Source: Pseudomonas mohnii (GTDB lineage: Bacteria; Pseudomonadota; Gammaproteobacteria; Pseudomonadales; Pseudomonadaceae). Taken from it: a stretch of DNA of 64,000 nt. A program made the position numbers and the translations under genes. A model generated the notes under the pieces. That model was not told where the DNA came from, did no database searches, and saw only the letters and a program-made list of their open reading frames with translations. Below, piece by piece: positions 25,927 through 34,193 of the stretch. Position 1 is the stretch's first letter. The number at the start of each line of letters is the position of its first letter. Location: contig NZ_FNRV01000001.1 in NCBI RefSeq assembly GCF_900105115.1, positions 806,001 through 870,000 on the forward strand, given 5' to 3'.

Positions 25927-26955
25927 ATGCGTTCATCAAAAGTCATCCATGTCGTCAGCTGCCACGCCGAAGGCGAGGTCGGCGATGTGATTGTCGGCGG
26001 CGTCGCCCCGCCCCCTGGCGCCACCGTGTGGGAGCAGTCGCGCTGGATCGCCAGGGATGAAACCCTGCGCAATTTCGTGCTCAACGAACCGCGCGGCGGG
26101 GTATTTCGTCACGTCAACCTGCTGGTGCCGGCCAAGGACCCGCGGGCGCAGATGGCCTGGATCATCATGGAGCCGGCCGACACGCCGCCGATGTCCGGTT
26201 CAAATTCGTTGTGCGTGGCCACGGTGTTGCTCGACAGCGGCATCCTGCCGATGACCGAACCGCAAACCCGTCTGGTGCTGGAAGCCCCCGGTGGATTGAT
26301 CGAGGCCGTGGCCGACTGCCGTGACGGCAAGGTCGAACGGGTGGAAATCAAGAACGTGCCTTCCTTCGCCGATCGCCTGGATGCCTGGATCGAAGTCGAG
26401 GGTATCGGTTCGCTACAGGTCGATACGGCTTACGGTGGCGACAGTTTCGTGATCGCCGATGCCAAGGGCCTGGGCTTTTCCATCCGCCCGGACGAGGCCG
26501 CCGACCTGGTAGCGGTCGGGCTGAAAATCACCCGGGCAGCCAACGAACAATTGGGCTTCGTTCATCCGCTTAACCCCGATTGGTCGCACATCTCGTTCTG
26601 CCAGATCGCCGCGCCCATCGTCCATGAAAATGGCATCGCCACCGGTGCCAATGCGGTGGTCATTCAACCGGGCAAAATCGACCGCTCGCCCACCGGCACC
26701 GGTTGCTCGGCACGCATGGCGGTGTTGCAGGCCAAGGGCTTGATGCAGGTGGGCGAACGCTTTATCGGGCGTTCGATCATCGGTTCCGAGTTCCACTGCC
26801 GCATTGATTCGCTGACCGAAGTGGCCGGCCGTGCTGCCATTTATCCGTGCATTTCCGGGCGAGCCTGGATCACCGGCACCCACCAACTGTTGCTCGATCC
26901 AAGCGATCCTTGGCCACAGGGCTATCGCCTTTCGGATACCTGGCCCGGTGCGTGA
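25927..26955 (+). CDS. Proline-racemase-family protein, probable trans-3-hydroxy-L-proline dehydratase
   Basis: A 342-residue member of the proline racemase fold. Where racemases and epimerases have two cysteines, this one has S90 (MSGSNS) and T256 (DRSPTGTG). Replacement of the second cysteine by Thr is the hallmark of trans-3-hydroxy-L-proline dehydratases; the Ser at the first site departs from the common Cys/Thr pair. Product would be delta1-pyrroline-2-carboxylate, then reduced by the enzyme at 31412. AAGGAGC precedes the ATG at 25927. An open frame further upstream is not needed. A different dehydratase or epimerase activity is possible given the residue change. Confidence 0.8.
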   Translation: MRSSKVIHVVSCHAEGEVGDVIVGGVAPPPGATVWEQSRWIARDETLRNFVLNEPRGGVFRHVNLLVPAKDPRAQMAWIIMEPADTPPMSGSNSLCVATVLLDSGILPMTEPQTRLVLEAPGGLIEAVADCRDGKVERVEIKNVPSFADRLDAWIEVEGIGSLQVDTAYGGDSFVIADAKGLGFSIRPDEAADLVAVGLKITRAANEQLGFVHPLNPDWSHISFCQIAAPIVHENGIATGANAVVIQPGKIDRSPTGTGCSARMAVLQAKGLMQVGERFIGRSIIGSEFHCRIDSLTEVAGRAAIYPCISGRAWITGTHQLLLDPSDPWPQGYRLSDTWPGA

Positions 26956-26972
26956 TATCAATGCAAAGCCTT

Positions 26973-27002
26973 TGTGGCGAGGGACCTTGCTCCCTCGCCA
27001 CA
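26973..27002. repeat. Short palindromic repeat TGTGGCGAGGGA
   Basis: TGTGGCGAGGGA and TCCCTCGCCACA form a 12-bp perfect inverted repeat with a 6-base loop. It resembles another common Pseudomonas intergenic REP and lies 18 bp after the dehydratase stop. It may act as a transcript-end hairpin. Confidence 0.65.
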
Positions 27003-27078
27003 GGGGTCTTCACCAGACCAACGGCTGAAAAAACCATCAATTGAATGAAAAAAGCACTAGCCGAATGCTTTCACTTTA

Positions 27079-27095
27079 AATATCGTATACGAAAT
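27079..27095. promoter_or_regulatory. Palindromic operator TCGTATACGA (candidate GntR site)
   Basis: The 17-bp AATATCGTATACGAAAT is identical to the box at 21038-21054. The perfect palindrome spans 27083-27092, 27 bp before the deaminase start codon, a typical repressor position. Confidence 0.65.
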
Positions 27096-27118
27096 ACTTT
27101 AACGAACCGGAGGCAACA

Positions 27119-28036
27119 ATGAGCAAGCGAATCAACTGGAGTGGCGTCTTCCCCGCAGTGACCACTCAATTCAACGATGACTTCACCATCAACCTGGATA
27201 AAACCCACCAGGTGATTTCCAACGTCATCCGTGATGGCGTGTCGGGCCTGGTGGTCTGCGGTTCGGTCGGTGAAAACACCTCGCTGACCGCCGAAGAAAA
27301 AATCGCCGTGACTGAAGTGGCCGTGGACGCTTCTCGCGGCCGTGTACCGGTGATCTGCGGCGTCGCCGAATTCACCAGCGTGCAAGCGGCCAAGGTCGCC
27401 AACGCGGTGCGCAAGGTCGGCGTCGACGGTGTGATGCTGATGCCGGCGCTGGTCTACGGCTCCAAGCCGTTCGAGACCGCCGAGCACTACCGCTACGTGG
27501 CGAAAAACGCCGACGTGCCATTGATGGTCTACAACAACCCGCCGATCTACAAAAACGACGTCACCCCGGACATCCTGATTTCCCTGGCCGACTGCGACAA
27601 CGTGGTGTGCTTCAAGGATTCGTCTGGCGATACCCGTCGTTTCATCGACGTGCGCAATGAAGTCGGTGACCGTTTCGTGCTGTTCGCCGGTCTCGATGAC
27701 GTGGTGCTGGAAAGCATCGCCGTCGGTGCCGAGGGCTGGGTGTCGGGCATGTCCAACGTGTTCCCCAAAGAAGGCGAAACCATCTTCCGCCTGGCCAAGG
27801 CCGGGCGTTTTGCCGAAGCCATGCCGATCTACGAATGGCTGATGCCGATCTTGCACCTGGATGCCCGTGCCGACCTGGTGCAGTGCATCAAGCTGTGTGA
27901 AGCCATCGCCGGTCGCGGCAGCGCCCTGACCCGTCCGCCACGCCTGGCCCTGCCGGAAGCCGATCGGGTGTTCGTCGAGCAGATCATGGCCAAGGCCCTG
28001 GCCAACCGTCCGCAACTGCCGGACGTCGGTCTCTGA
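27119..28036 (+). CDS. lhpC: Delta1-pyrroline-4-hydroxy-2-carboxylate deaminase (DapA family)
   Basis: A 305-residue DHDPS/NAL-family aldolase-like enzyme that deaminates and dehydrates the oxidised 4-hydroxyproline intermediate to 2-oxoglutarate semialdehyde. Schiff-base lysine K166 (VVCFKDSSGD) and the paired tyrosine Y138 (MVYNNP) are present. CCGGAGG lies 5-6 bases before the ATG. Identity as the deaminase rather than dihydrodipicolinate synthase comes mainly from its place between hydroxyproline genes and the shared GntR box. A terminator-like hairpin follows before the MFS gene. Confidence 0.88.
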   Translation: MSKRINWSGVFPAVTTQFNDDFTINLDKTHQVISNVIRDGVSGLVVCGSVGENTSLTAEEKIAVTEVAVDASRGRVPVICGVAEFTSVQAAKVANAVRKVGVDGVMLMPALVYGSKPFETAEHYRYVAKNADVPLMVYNNPPIYKNDVTPDILISLADCDNVVCFKDSSGDTRRFIDVRNEVGDRFVLFAGLDDVVLESIAVGAEGWVSGMSNVFPKEGETIFRLAKAGRFAEAMPIYEWLMPILHLDARADLVQCIKLCEAIAGRGSALTRPPRLALPEADRVFVEQIMAKALANRPQLPDVGL

Positions 28037-28042
28037 GTGATT

Positions 28043-28086
28043 GCCGGGCGGGCCCTCTGCGGGTCCGGCCCGGCTGCCTGTTTTTT
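28043..28086 (+). terminator. Intrinsic terminator or attenuator after the deaminase gene
   Basis: GCCGGGC (28043-28049) pairs with GCCCGGC (28068-28074), with a mostly paired inner part around loop TCTGC. Six T's stand at 28081-28086. The 23 bp to the MFS start suggest partial termination rather than a full operon end. Confidence 0.55.
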
Positions 28087-28109
28087 GCGCCTCTACAGGG
28101 AACGTCATC

Positions 28110-29504
28110 ATGTCCAACGCTCAACACATTCAAAGCGCAACCACACCCTCGGGACTCAAGCGCGTCGTGGCCGCGGCCATGGCCGGCACTGTCGCCGAGT
28201 GGTATGAATTCTTTCTCTACGGGACGGCTTCGGCACTGGTGTTCGGCCAGTTGTTCTTCCGCCAGACCGACAGCCCCATCGACGGCATCATTGCCGCCTT
28301 CGCCCTCTATGCCGTGGGCTTTCTCGCCCGCCCGCTGGGTGGCCTGGTGTTCGGTCACTACGGTGACAAGTTCGGCCGCAAGCGCCTGCTGCAACTGAGC
28401 CTGGTGGTGGTCGGCATCACCACGTTCCTGATGGGCTGCCTGCCCGGTTTCGAACAGATCGGCTATGCCGCGCCGGTGTTGCTGGTGCTGCTGCGCCTGA
28501 TCCAGGGCTTCGCCTTTGGCGGTGAATGGGGCGGTGCGATTCTGCTGGTGTCGGAACACTGCCCGGATAACCGCCGTGGGTTCTGGGCCAGTTGGCCGCA
28601 AGCCGGTGTACCCGCCGGCAACCTGGTGGCCACGGTCGCCCTGCTGCTGTTGTCATCGAACCTGTCGGAGCAGCAATTCCTCGCCTGGGGCTGGCGCGTG
28701 GCATTCTGGTTCTCGGCGGTGGTGGTGCTGATCGGCTACTGGATTCGCACCAGCGTCGATGACGCCCCGATCTTCAAGGAAGCCCAGGCCCGCCAGGCAC
28801 AGACCCGCCAGCAACAACTGGGGGTGGTGGAAGTGCTGCGCCACCACTGGCGTTCGGTGCTGGTGGGCATCGGCGCGCGGTTCGCCGAAAACATCCTCTA
28901 CTACACCGTGGTCACGTTCTCGATCACCTACCTGAAACTGGTGGTGCACAAGGACACCTCGGAAATCCTGTTGCTGATGTTCGGCGCTCACCTGTTGCAC
29001 TTCTTCCTGATTCCGCTGATGGGCTACCTGTCGGACCTGGTCGGGCGCAAACCGGTGTACCTGGTCGGTGCGGTGCTCACCGCTTTCTGGGGCTTCGTCG
29101 GTTTCCCGATGATGGACACGGGCAACAACTGGCTGATCATGGCGGCCATCACCCTGGGCCTGGCCATCGAGTCGATGACCTACGCACCCTACTCGGCGCT
29201 GATGGCAGAGATGTTCCCGACGCACGTGCGCTACACCGCGTTGTCGCTGTGCTACCAGGTGGCGCCGATCTTCGCCGGCTCCCTGGCCCCGCTGATCGCC
29301 ATCACCCTGCTCAACAAGTACCACAACTCGACACCGATCGCCTGGTACCTGGTTGGCGCCGCACTGATCTCCATTGTCGCCGTCGGCCTGACCCGCGAGA
29401 CCCGTGGCAAGTCGCTGCGCTCGGTGGATGCCGAGTCGGCGGCGCGCATTGCGGCGCTGGACCCGGCCTCGGCAACCCCGCGTCGTGCTGATTCGCTGGC
29501 TTGA
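28110..29504 (+). CDS. MFS transporter, metabolite:H+ symporter type
   Basis: A 464-residue major-facilitator protein with about twelve membrane segments. [14 protein letters not shown] at the start and the [11 protein letters not shown] loop between helices 2 and 3 identify the MHS subfamily (proline/betaine and dicarboxylate carriers such as ProP and KgtP). It lies between the deaminase and the semialdehyde dehydrogenase genes, so the probable cargo is hydroxyproline or a breakdown product. ATG at 28110 has AGGGAAC upstream. Confidence 0.88.
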   Translation: MSNAQHIQSATTPSGLKRVVAAAMAGTVAEWYEFFLYGTASALVFGQLFFRQTDSPIDGIIAAFALYAVGFLARPLGGLVFGHYGDKFGRKRLLQLSLVVVGITTFLMGCLPGFEQIGYAAPVLLVLLRLIQGFAFGGEWGGAILLVSEHCPDNRRGFWASWPQAGVPAGNLVATVALLLLSSNLSEQQFLAWGWRVAFWFSAVVVLIGYWIRTSVDDAPIFKEAQARQAQTRQQQLGVVEVLRHHWRSVLVGIGARFAENILYYTVVTFSITYLKLVVHKDTSEILLLMFGAHLLHFFLIPLMGYLSDLVGRKPVYLVGAVLTAFWGFVGFPMMDTGNNWLIMAAITLGLAIESMTYAPYSALMAEMFPTHVRYTALSLCYQVAPIFAGSLAPLIAITLLNKYHNSTPIAWYLVGAALISIVAVGLTRETRGKSLRSVDAESAARIAALDPASATPRRADSLA

Positions 29505-29512
29505 GCTTTTTA

Positions 29513-29616
29513 CCTGTAGGAGCGAGCCCGCTCGCGAAGAACATAGGGACAACGCGTTAATTCAGAAAGCACGCGTAATCGTTGACGTCCATCGCGAGCA
29601 AGCTCGCTCCTACAAG
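29513..29616. repeat. REP doublet (REPIN-like)
   Basis: CCTGTAGGAGCGAGCCCGCT and AGCAAGCTCGCTCCTACA are inverted around a core of about 65 bp. It lies 9 bp after the MFS stop codon and 33 bp before the dehydrogenase start. Confidence 0.82.
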
Positions 29617-29649
29617 GGTTCCATTCCTCATTTGCGACAGGAGTACTCA

Positions 29650-31230
29650 ATGTCCGGGATCCTCGGCCACAACTACATCGGCGGTGCGCGCAGTGCCGCT
29701 GGCAGCATCGCCTTGCACAGCCGTGACGCCAACACAGGCGAAGCGCTGCCCTACTCGTTCATGCAAGCCACGGCGGAGGAAGTGGACGCCGCCGCCCAGG
29801 CCGCCGCGTTCGCTTACCCGGCCTTTCGCAACCTGCCGGCAGCGCGCCGGGCGGATTTCCTCGACGCCATTGCCGCGCAACTGGATGCACTGGATGAACG
29901 TTTCATCACCCTGGTCGCTCGCGAAACCGCGTTGCCGAGCGCACGCATTCAGGGTGAGCGCGCACGCACCAGTGGCCAGATGCGCCTGTTCGCCCAGGTC
30001 CTGCGTCGCGGCGATTTCTACGGGGCGCGCATTGATCGCGCCCTGCCCGACCGTCAACCGTTGCCACGGGTCGACCTGCGCCAGTACCGGATCGGCGTCG
30101 GCCCGGTCGCGGTGTTCGGCGCGAGCAATTTCCCGCTGGCCTTCTCCACGGCCGGCGGCGATACCGCAGCCGCCCTGGCCGCCGGGTGCCCGGTGGTGTT
30201 CAAGGCCCACAGCGGCCACATGGCGACCGCCGACATCGTCGCCGATGCGATCATCCGCGCCGCCGAGCAGACCGGTATGCCCAAAGGCGTGTTCAACATG
30301 ATCTACGGGGCCGGCGTTGGCGAAGCGCTGGTCAAGCATCCGGCGATCCAGGCAGTCGGCTTCACCGGTTCGCTCAAAGGCGGCCGTGCGTTATGCGACA
30401 TGGCGGCGGCGCGGCCACAACCGATTCCGGTGTTCGCTGAAATGAGCAGCATCAACCCGGTGGTGGTATTGCCCGAAGCCCTGCGCCTGCGCGGCGAAAC
30501 CATTGCCGGCGAACTGGTCGCTTCGGTGGTCCAGGGCTGCGGTCAGTTCTGTACCAATCCGGGGTTGGTGATTGGTATCCGTTCCCCGCACTTCAGCGCA
30601 TTCAGCGCTCAGCTCGCGACCCTGATGGCCGGGCAGCCCGCGCAAACCATGCTCAACGCCGGCACCCTCGGCAGCTATGAGAAAGGTGTGCAGGCCTTGC
30701 TCAACCATTCAGGGGTGACGCACCTGGCCGGTCATGACCAACAGGGCAATCAGGCGCGACCGCAACTGTTCAGGGCCGATGTCAGCCTGTTGCTGCGGGG
30801 TGATCCGCTGCTGCAGGAAGAAGTGTTCGGCCCGACCACCCTTCTGGTCGAAGTGGCCGACGAGGCTCAGCTGCAACAGGCCCTGAACTGTTTGCACGGG
30901 CAACTCACCGCGACCCTGATAGGCGAGGCAGAGGATCTGCAGGAGCATGGGCAATTGCTGGGGCTGCTGGAACAAAAGGTTGGCCGGGTGTTGTTCAACG
31001 GCTACCCCACTGGCGTCGAAGTCTGTGACGCGATGGTGCATGGCGGTCCCTACCCGGCCACCTCCGATGCCCGTGGCACCTCGGTCGGCAGCCTGGCCAT
31101 CGAGCGTTTCCTGCGCCCGGTGTGCTACCAGAACTGCCCGGAAGCACTGTTACCCGACGCCCTGAAAAACGCCAATCCACTGGGCATCGCCCGACTGGTC
31201 GACGGCACCAGCCACCGCGACCCAATCTGA
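29650..31230 (+). CDS. lhpG: 2-oxoglutarate semialdehyde (2,5-dioxovalerate) dehydrogenase
   Basis: A 526-residue aldehyde dehydrogenase of the long KGSADH type. N160 (GASNFPLAF), E264 (VFAEMSS, in place of LELGG) and catalytic C301 (GQFCTNPG) are in place; the FAEMSS variant is characteristic of this subfamily. It would oxidise the deaminase product to 2-oxoglutarate, the last step of 4-hydroxyproline breakdown. ACAGGAG lies about 6 bases before the ATG. It is separated from the MFS gene by a REP doublet. Confidence 0.9.
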   Translation: MSGILGHNYIGGARSAAGSIALHSRDANTGEALPYSFMQATAEEVDAAAQAAAFAYPAFRNLPAARRADFLDAIAAQLDALDERFITLVARETALPSARIQGERARTSGQMRLFAQVLRRGDFYGARIDRALPDRQPLPRVDLRQYRIGVGPVAVFGASNFPLAFSTAGGDTAAALAAGCPVVFKAHSGHMATADIVADAIIRAAEQTGMPKGVFNMIYGAGVGEALVKHPAIQAVGFTGSLKGGRALCDMAAARPQPIPVFAEMSSINPVVVLPEALRLRGETIAGELVASVVQGCGQFCTNPGLVIGIRSPHFSAFSAQLATLMAGQPAQTMLNAGTLGSYEKGVQALLNHSGVTHLAGHDQQGNQARPQLFRADVSLLLRGDPLLQEEVFGPTTLLVEVADEAQLQQALNCLHGQLTATLIGEAEDLQEHGQLLGLLEQKVGRVLFNGYPTGVEVCDAMVHGGPYPATSDARGTSVGSLAIERFLRPVCYQNCPEALLPDALKNANPLGIARLVDGTSHRDPI

Positions 31231-31244
31231 AAAACCCCAAAAAA

Positions 31245-31365
31245 CCTGTAGGAGCTGGCTTGTCGGGGCGCCGCATCGCAGCGAAGGTCGCTACCGAAAA
31301 CGCGTACTGCCTGAATAAACGCGGCACCCTTGAGTCCTTCGCCAGCAGGCTGGCTCCTACAGGTT
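31245..31365. repeat. REP doublet (REPIN-like)
   Basis: CCTGTAGGAGCTGGCTTGTC and GCAGGCTGGCTCCTACAGG form the inverted ends. It lies between the convergent dehydrogenase and reductase genes and may serve as a bidirectional transcript end. Confidence 0.82.
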
Positions 31366-31411
31366 GATCTGCCGCCCCGGAATGTTGTGGGCGACTTCTG
31401 CAGGTCAGCAA

Positions 31412-32419
31412 TCAGGCCAGCAGTGCCTTGAGGTCGTTGTACAGCGCTTCGGGAATCTGCACCCCTTCCGCCAGGCTGCGCGCCCGTGCCGCATAACGGC
31501 GCTGCGACGGCAAACGTGCGTCCTGTCCTTCAATGCCCTGAAACAACGATTCGGCCCTGGCCAGATGTACCGGCGCCGAGTCGCCCAAGAAGCGTCGGGG
31601 ATCCAGTGCGATGATGAGTTCGCCATGGTACGGCGAAGACTTGCTGCCGGCGTCGTAAGCCAGCGATTCAGCGCTGGTCAGGTCGCCGATCAACGGCCCG
31701 GCGATCAGCTCGACCATGGCCGCCAGCGCCGAGCCCTTGTGCCCGCCAAACGTCAGCATCGCACCGCTGTCGAGCACCACGTTGGCATCGGTCGTCGGCT
31801 GTCCCTGCGCGTCCACGCCCCAGCCTTCGGGGATCGCTTTGCCGGCGCGGCGGTGCAGTTCGATGTCGCCCCGGGCGATGGCGCTGGTGGCAAAGTCGAA
31901 CACGAAAGGGTCCTGTCCCGCCCGAGGCCAGCCGAAGGCAATGGGATTGGTGCCGAACACCGGCAGACGTCCCCCGGCCGGCGCTACCCAGGCATGGCTC
32001 GGGTTGCACGCCAGCGCGACCAGCCCCTCTGCGGTCAGTTGCTCGATCTCCACCCACAGCGCGGAAAAATGCACGCAGCGGTTGATCGCCAGTGCGGCAA
32101 TACCATTGGCTCGGGTTTTCTGTGCCAGCAACGGCAACCCCGCCTTGAACGCCAACTGCGAGAATCCACCCCCCGCATCCACCCGCACAATCGACGGTGC
32201 CTGGTCGATCACCTGCGGCTCGGCCGTGGCCGACACCTTGCCGGCCCGCAGGGAATTCACACACCCCAGAATCCGGTACAAACCATGGGAGGCGCAGCCA
32301 TCTCGCTCGCCGGCGATCACCGTCGCCGCCACGGCTTGCGCATGGGCCAGATTAAAACCGTTGTGCAACAGGATCGATTCGGCCAACTCACGGGCTTCGA
32401 TCAGGCTCAGTTGGATCAT
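31412..32419 (-). CDS. lhpD: Delta1-pyrroline-2-carboxylate reductase (Ldh/malate DH-2 family)
   Basis: A 335-residue NAD(P)H enzyme of the malate/L-lactate dehydrogenase 2 family, the class of DpkA and LhpD. It would reduce delta1-pyrroline-2-carboxylate, the product of both 3-hydroxyproline dehydratases encoded here, to L-proline. Family features: CASHGLYRI with S44-H45-G46, GGGFSQLAFK, and GHKGSALAAMVE near the C-terminus. AGGAG six bases upstream selects ATG 32419 over 32425, which would leave no spacing. A 29-bp dyad stands directly before the ribosome site. Confidence 0.85.
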   Translation of the reverse strand: MIQLSLIEARELAESILLHNGFNLAHAQAVAATVIAGERDGCASHGLYRILGCVNSLRAGKVSATAEPQVIDQAPSIVRVDAGGGFSQLAFKAGLPLLAQKTRANGIAALAINRCVHFSALWVEIEQLTAEGLVALACNPSHAWVAPAGGRLPVFGTNPIAFGWPRAGQDPFVFDFATSAIARGDIELHRRAGKAIPEGWGVDAQGQPTTDANVVLDSGAMLTFGGHKGSALAAMVELIAGPLIGDLTSAESLAYDAGSKSSPYHGELIIALDPRRFLGDSAPVHLARAESLFQGIEGQDARLPSQRRYAARARSLAEGVQIPEALYNDLKALLA

Positions 32420-32430
32420 GGTCATCTCCT

Positions 32431-32459
32431 TGAACAGACCGTTCAGGGTGGTCTGTTCA
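32431..32459. promoter_or_regulatory. Inverted repeat before lhpD
   Basis: TGAACAGACC (32431-32440) and GGTCTGTTCA (32450-32459) are perfect 10-bp arms around 9 bp. It ends one base from the AGGAG ribosome site of lhpD, so it could be an operator or an mRNA hairpin affecting translation. Confidence 0.6.
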
Positions 32460-32548
32460 AGGCGAGCTGGCTTGATGGGTTTGGGCACAGGGGATGACGA
32501 AATCGGCACAGGGCAATTCTGGACGGTCGCCCTGACCATCAATGTGGG

Positions 32549-33529
32549 TCATTTGACGAGTCGCTTTTCCTTCGATGGCCGGTAACCGAAGTACGCGCTG
32601 TAGCACTTGCTGAAATGACTGGGTGAAACAAAGCCACAGGCCACCAGCACATCGACCTGGGACAGCTCGGTGTGCTGGAGCAGTCGTCGCGCTTCAGTGA
32701 TCCGCAGCTCCATGTAGTAGCGTTGCGGCGTCGTGCCCAACTGCTCCCGGAACAAGCGTTCCAGTTGTCGACGGGAACGGCCTGCATAGACCGCCAGTTG
32801 CTCCAGCTCAAGAGGCTCCTCGAGGTTGGCGTCCATCAACTTCACCACCTCGCGCAAGGGCGCACTCACGCAGATATTTTCAGTGGGCTTGATACGCCGG
32901 TAGCGAGACTCTTCGAAAGCCAGGATGTCCTCGATACCCTCGACCAGCGCTTTGTCGTGCAGACCCTTGATCCAGTCCAGCGCCATGTGGAATGCCCCGG
33001 AAGGGCTGGACGCCGTGAGCCGGTCACGATCGATGATGTAGGGCTCGCTGCTGACTTGCGTGGCCTTGCAGAACTCCGCGAGCGCCGGACGATGTTCGGG
33101 GTGAATGGCGCAGCGGTAACCGTCGAGCAAACCGGCCTTGCCGAGGAACCACGCACCATTCCACAACCCGGCCAGACTGACACCCTGCTCTGCTGCGGTT
33201 CTCAGCAGGTTGATAAAACCCTCACTGGCCTTGAGTTCCGTTCGATAGCCACCGCAAATGACCAGCAGATCCAGCACCTTGATCTCCGAACAGTCGAGTC
33301 TGGCATCGGGGCGAATCACCAGTCCCAGATCGCTGACGACCTCGCCTTCGTTCAGGCCAAAGGTTCGCGAAGAAAACGCCTCCGGGCGTAGAAGATTCGC
33401 CGTGACGAAGGTGTCCAGCGCCTGGGTAAACGCCGGCAGCGAGAAATGTTCGAGCAGCAGGAATCCTGTTCGAACCGTTCGCTGGTCGCCTGTGTGCTCA
33501 TTGAGATAACGAAGGTTTTTCCCCTTCAT
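32549..33529 (-). CDS. GlxA/AraC family regulator with DJ-1/PfpI-like domain
   Basis: A 326-residue regulator of the group that includes GbdR, CdhR and ArgR of Pseudomonas. The N-terminal 190 residues have the class-I amidotransferase-like fold (LLVICGGYRT, GLWNGAWFLGKAGLLDG, where the nucleophile cysteine is replaced). The AraC DNA-binding domain follows from about 215 (LEQLAVYAGRSRRQLERLFR; VDVLVACGFVSPSHFSKCY). ATG 33529 is a provisional start: GGAGG is only one base away, and a GTG at 33571 is an alternative. It may control lhpD, which is next on the same strand, or the glutamine-synthetase-like operon. Confidence 0.85.
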   Translation of the reverse strand: MKGKNLRYLNEHTGDQRTVRTGFLLLEHFSLPAFTQALDTFVTANLLRPEAFSSRTFGLNEGEVVSDLGLVIRPDARLDCSEIKVLDLLVICGGYRTELKASEGFINLLRTAAEQGVSLAGLWNGAWFLGKAGLLDGYRCAIHPEHRPALAEFCKATQVSSEPYIIDRDRLTASSPSGAFHMALDWIKGLHDKALVEGIEDILAFEESRYRRIKPTENICVSAPLREVVKLMDANLEEPLELEQLAVYAGRSRRQLERLFREQLGTTPQRYYMELRITEARRLLQHTELSQVDVLVACGFVSPSHFSKCYSAYFGYRPSKEKRLVK

Positions 33530-33632
33530 GCCTCCGCTGAATTGCCGTCGTTCGATCAATGCCCGACCCACTCCGTTACGTTACGACCATGCCTTGAATG
33601 TGTTGGTAAAACGCGATGCCAGGCAGTTGAGA

Positions 33633-33959
33633 CTAGGGTGCCTCCTCCCCCAAGACATCTTGAGCCCAACTGAGGGCGGCCACGACAGTAGGGAAACCGA
33701 TCGTGCTGGTCAATGCGATCAGTGCATGGCGGATTTCCTCCGGCGTTGCCCCCGCTTGCGCGGCCCGCCGGGCATGACTGTGGACAGCGCCTTCGGAATG
33801 GATGGCCGCCGCCGCGCCAAGCTGGACCAACTGGACCACTTTTTCCTCCAGCGGCCCCGCCTCACGCACGGCCGCGCCCAATGCCTCCACGGCGTCCAGG
33901 TACTGCGGGTATTGCTGCTTGAGGTGTCGGTAGGTGTTGTGCTCTTTCTTCTTTGCCAT
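33633..33959 (-). CDS. Carboxymuconolactone decarboxylase family protein
   Basis: A 108-residue helical protein of the CMD/AhpD-like superfamily, with the family core EGAVHSHARRAAQAGATPEEI. The CxxC redox pair of AhpD is absent, so peroxidase activity is not expected. AGGAGA just upstream supports the ATG at 33959. The gene stands alone between a regulator and the glutamine-synthetase-like operon; function unknown. Confidence 0.8.
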   Translation of the reverse strand: MAKKKEHNTYRHLKQQYPQYLDAVEALGAAVREAGPLEEKVVQLVQLGAAAAIHSEGAVHSHARRAAQAGATPEEIRHALIALTSTIGFPTVVAALSWAQDVLGEEAP

Positions 33960-34193
33960 CTCTTTTCTCCTCGCGAGCCCGTGCCGGCCTGCACCGATGG
34001 GTCCGTTCCCGGCAGTGTTCAGCAGACTCATAAAGGCTTCGATCAGCGAAACTTGCGAAAAGCAACAGTAGGCTAAGCTTAGTGCAGCTTATTGCTCACG
34101 ATGCTCGCATCTGCAGGTTTTGGGTTTTTCTGGAGAGCGTCTGCAACAGCTGATTCAGACAGGCCCAACACCATTTGCGCAGGACTTGCCGTG

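Noticed and set aside
27050..27070. Possible sigma-54 promoter before the deaminase gene (AGCACTAGCCGAATGC)
   Set aside because: The -24 GG is missing and the spacing is 12 instead of 10 bases.
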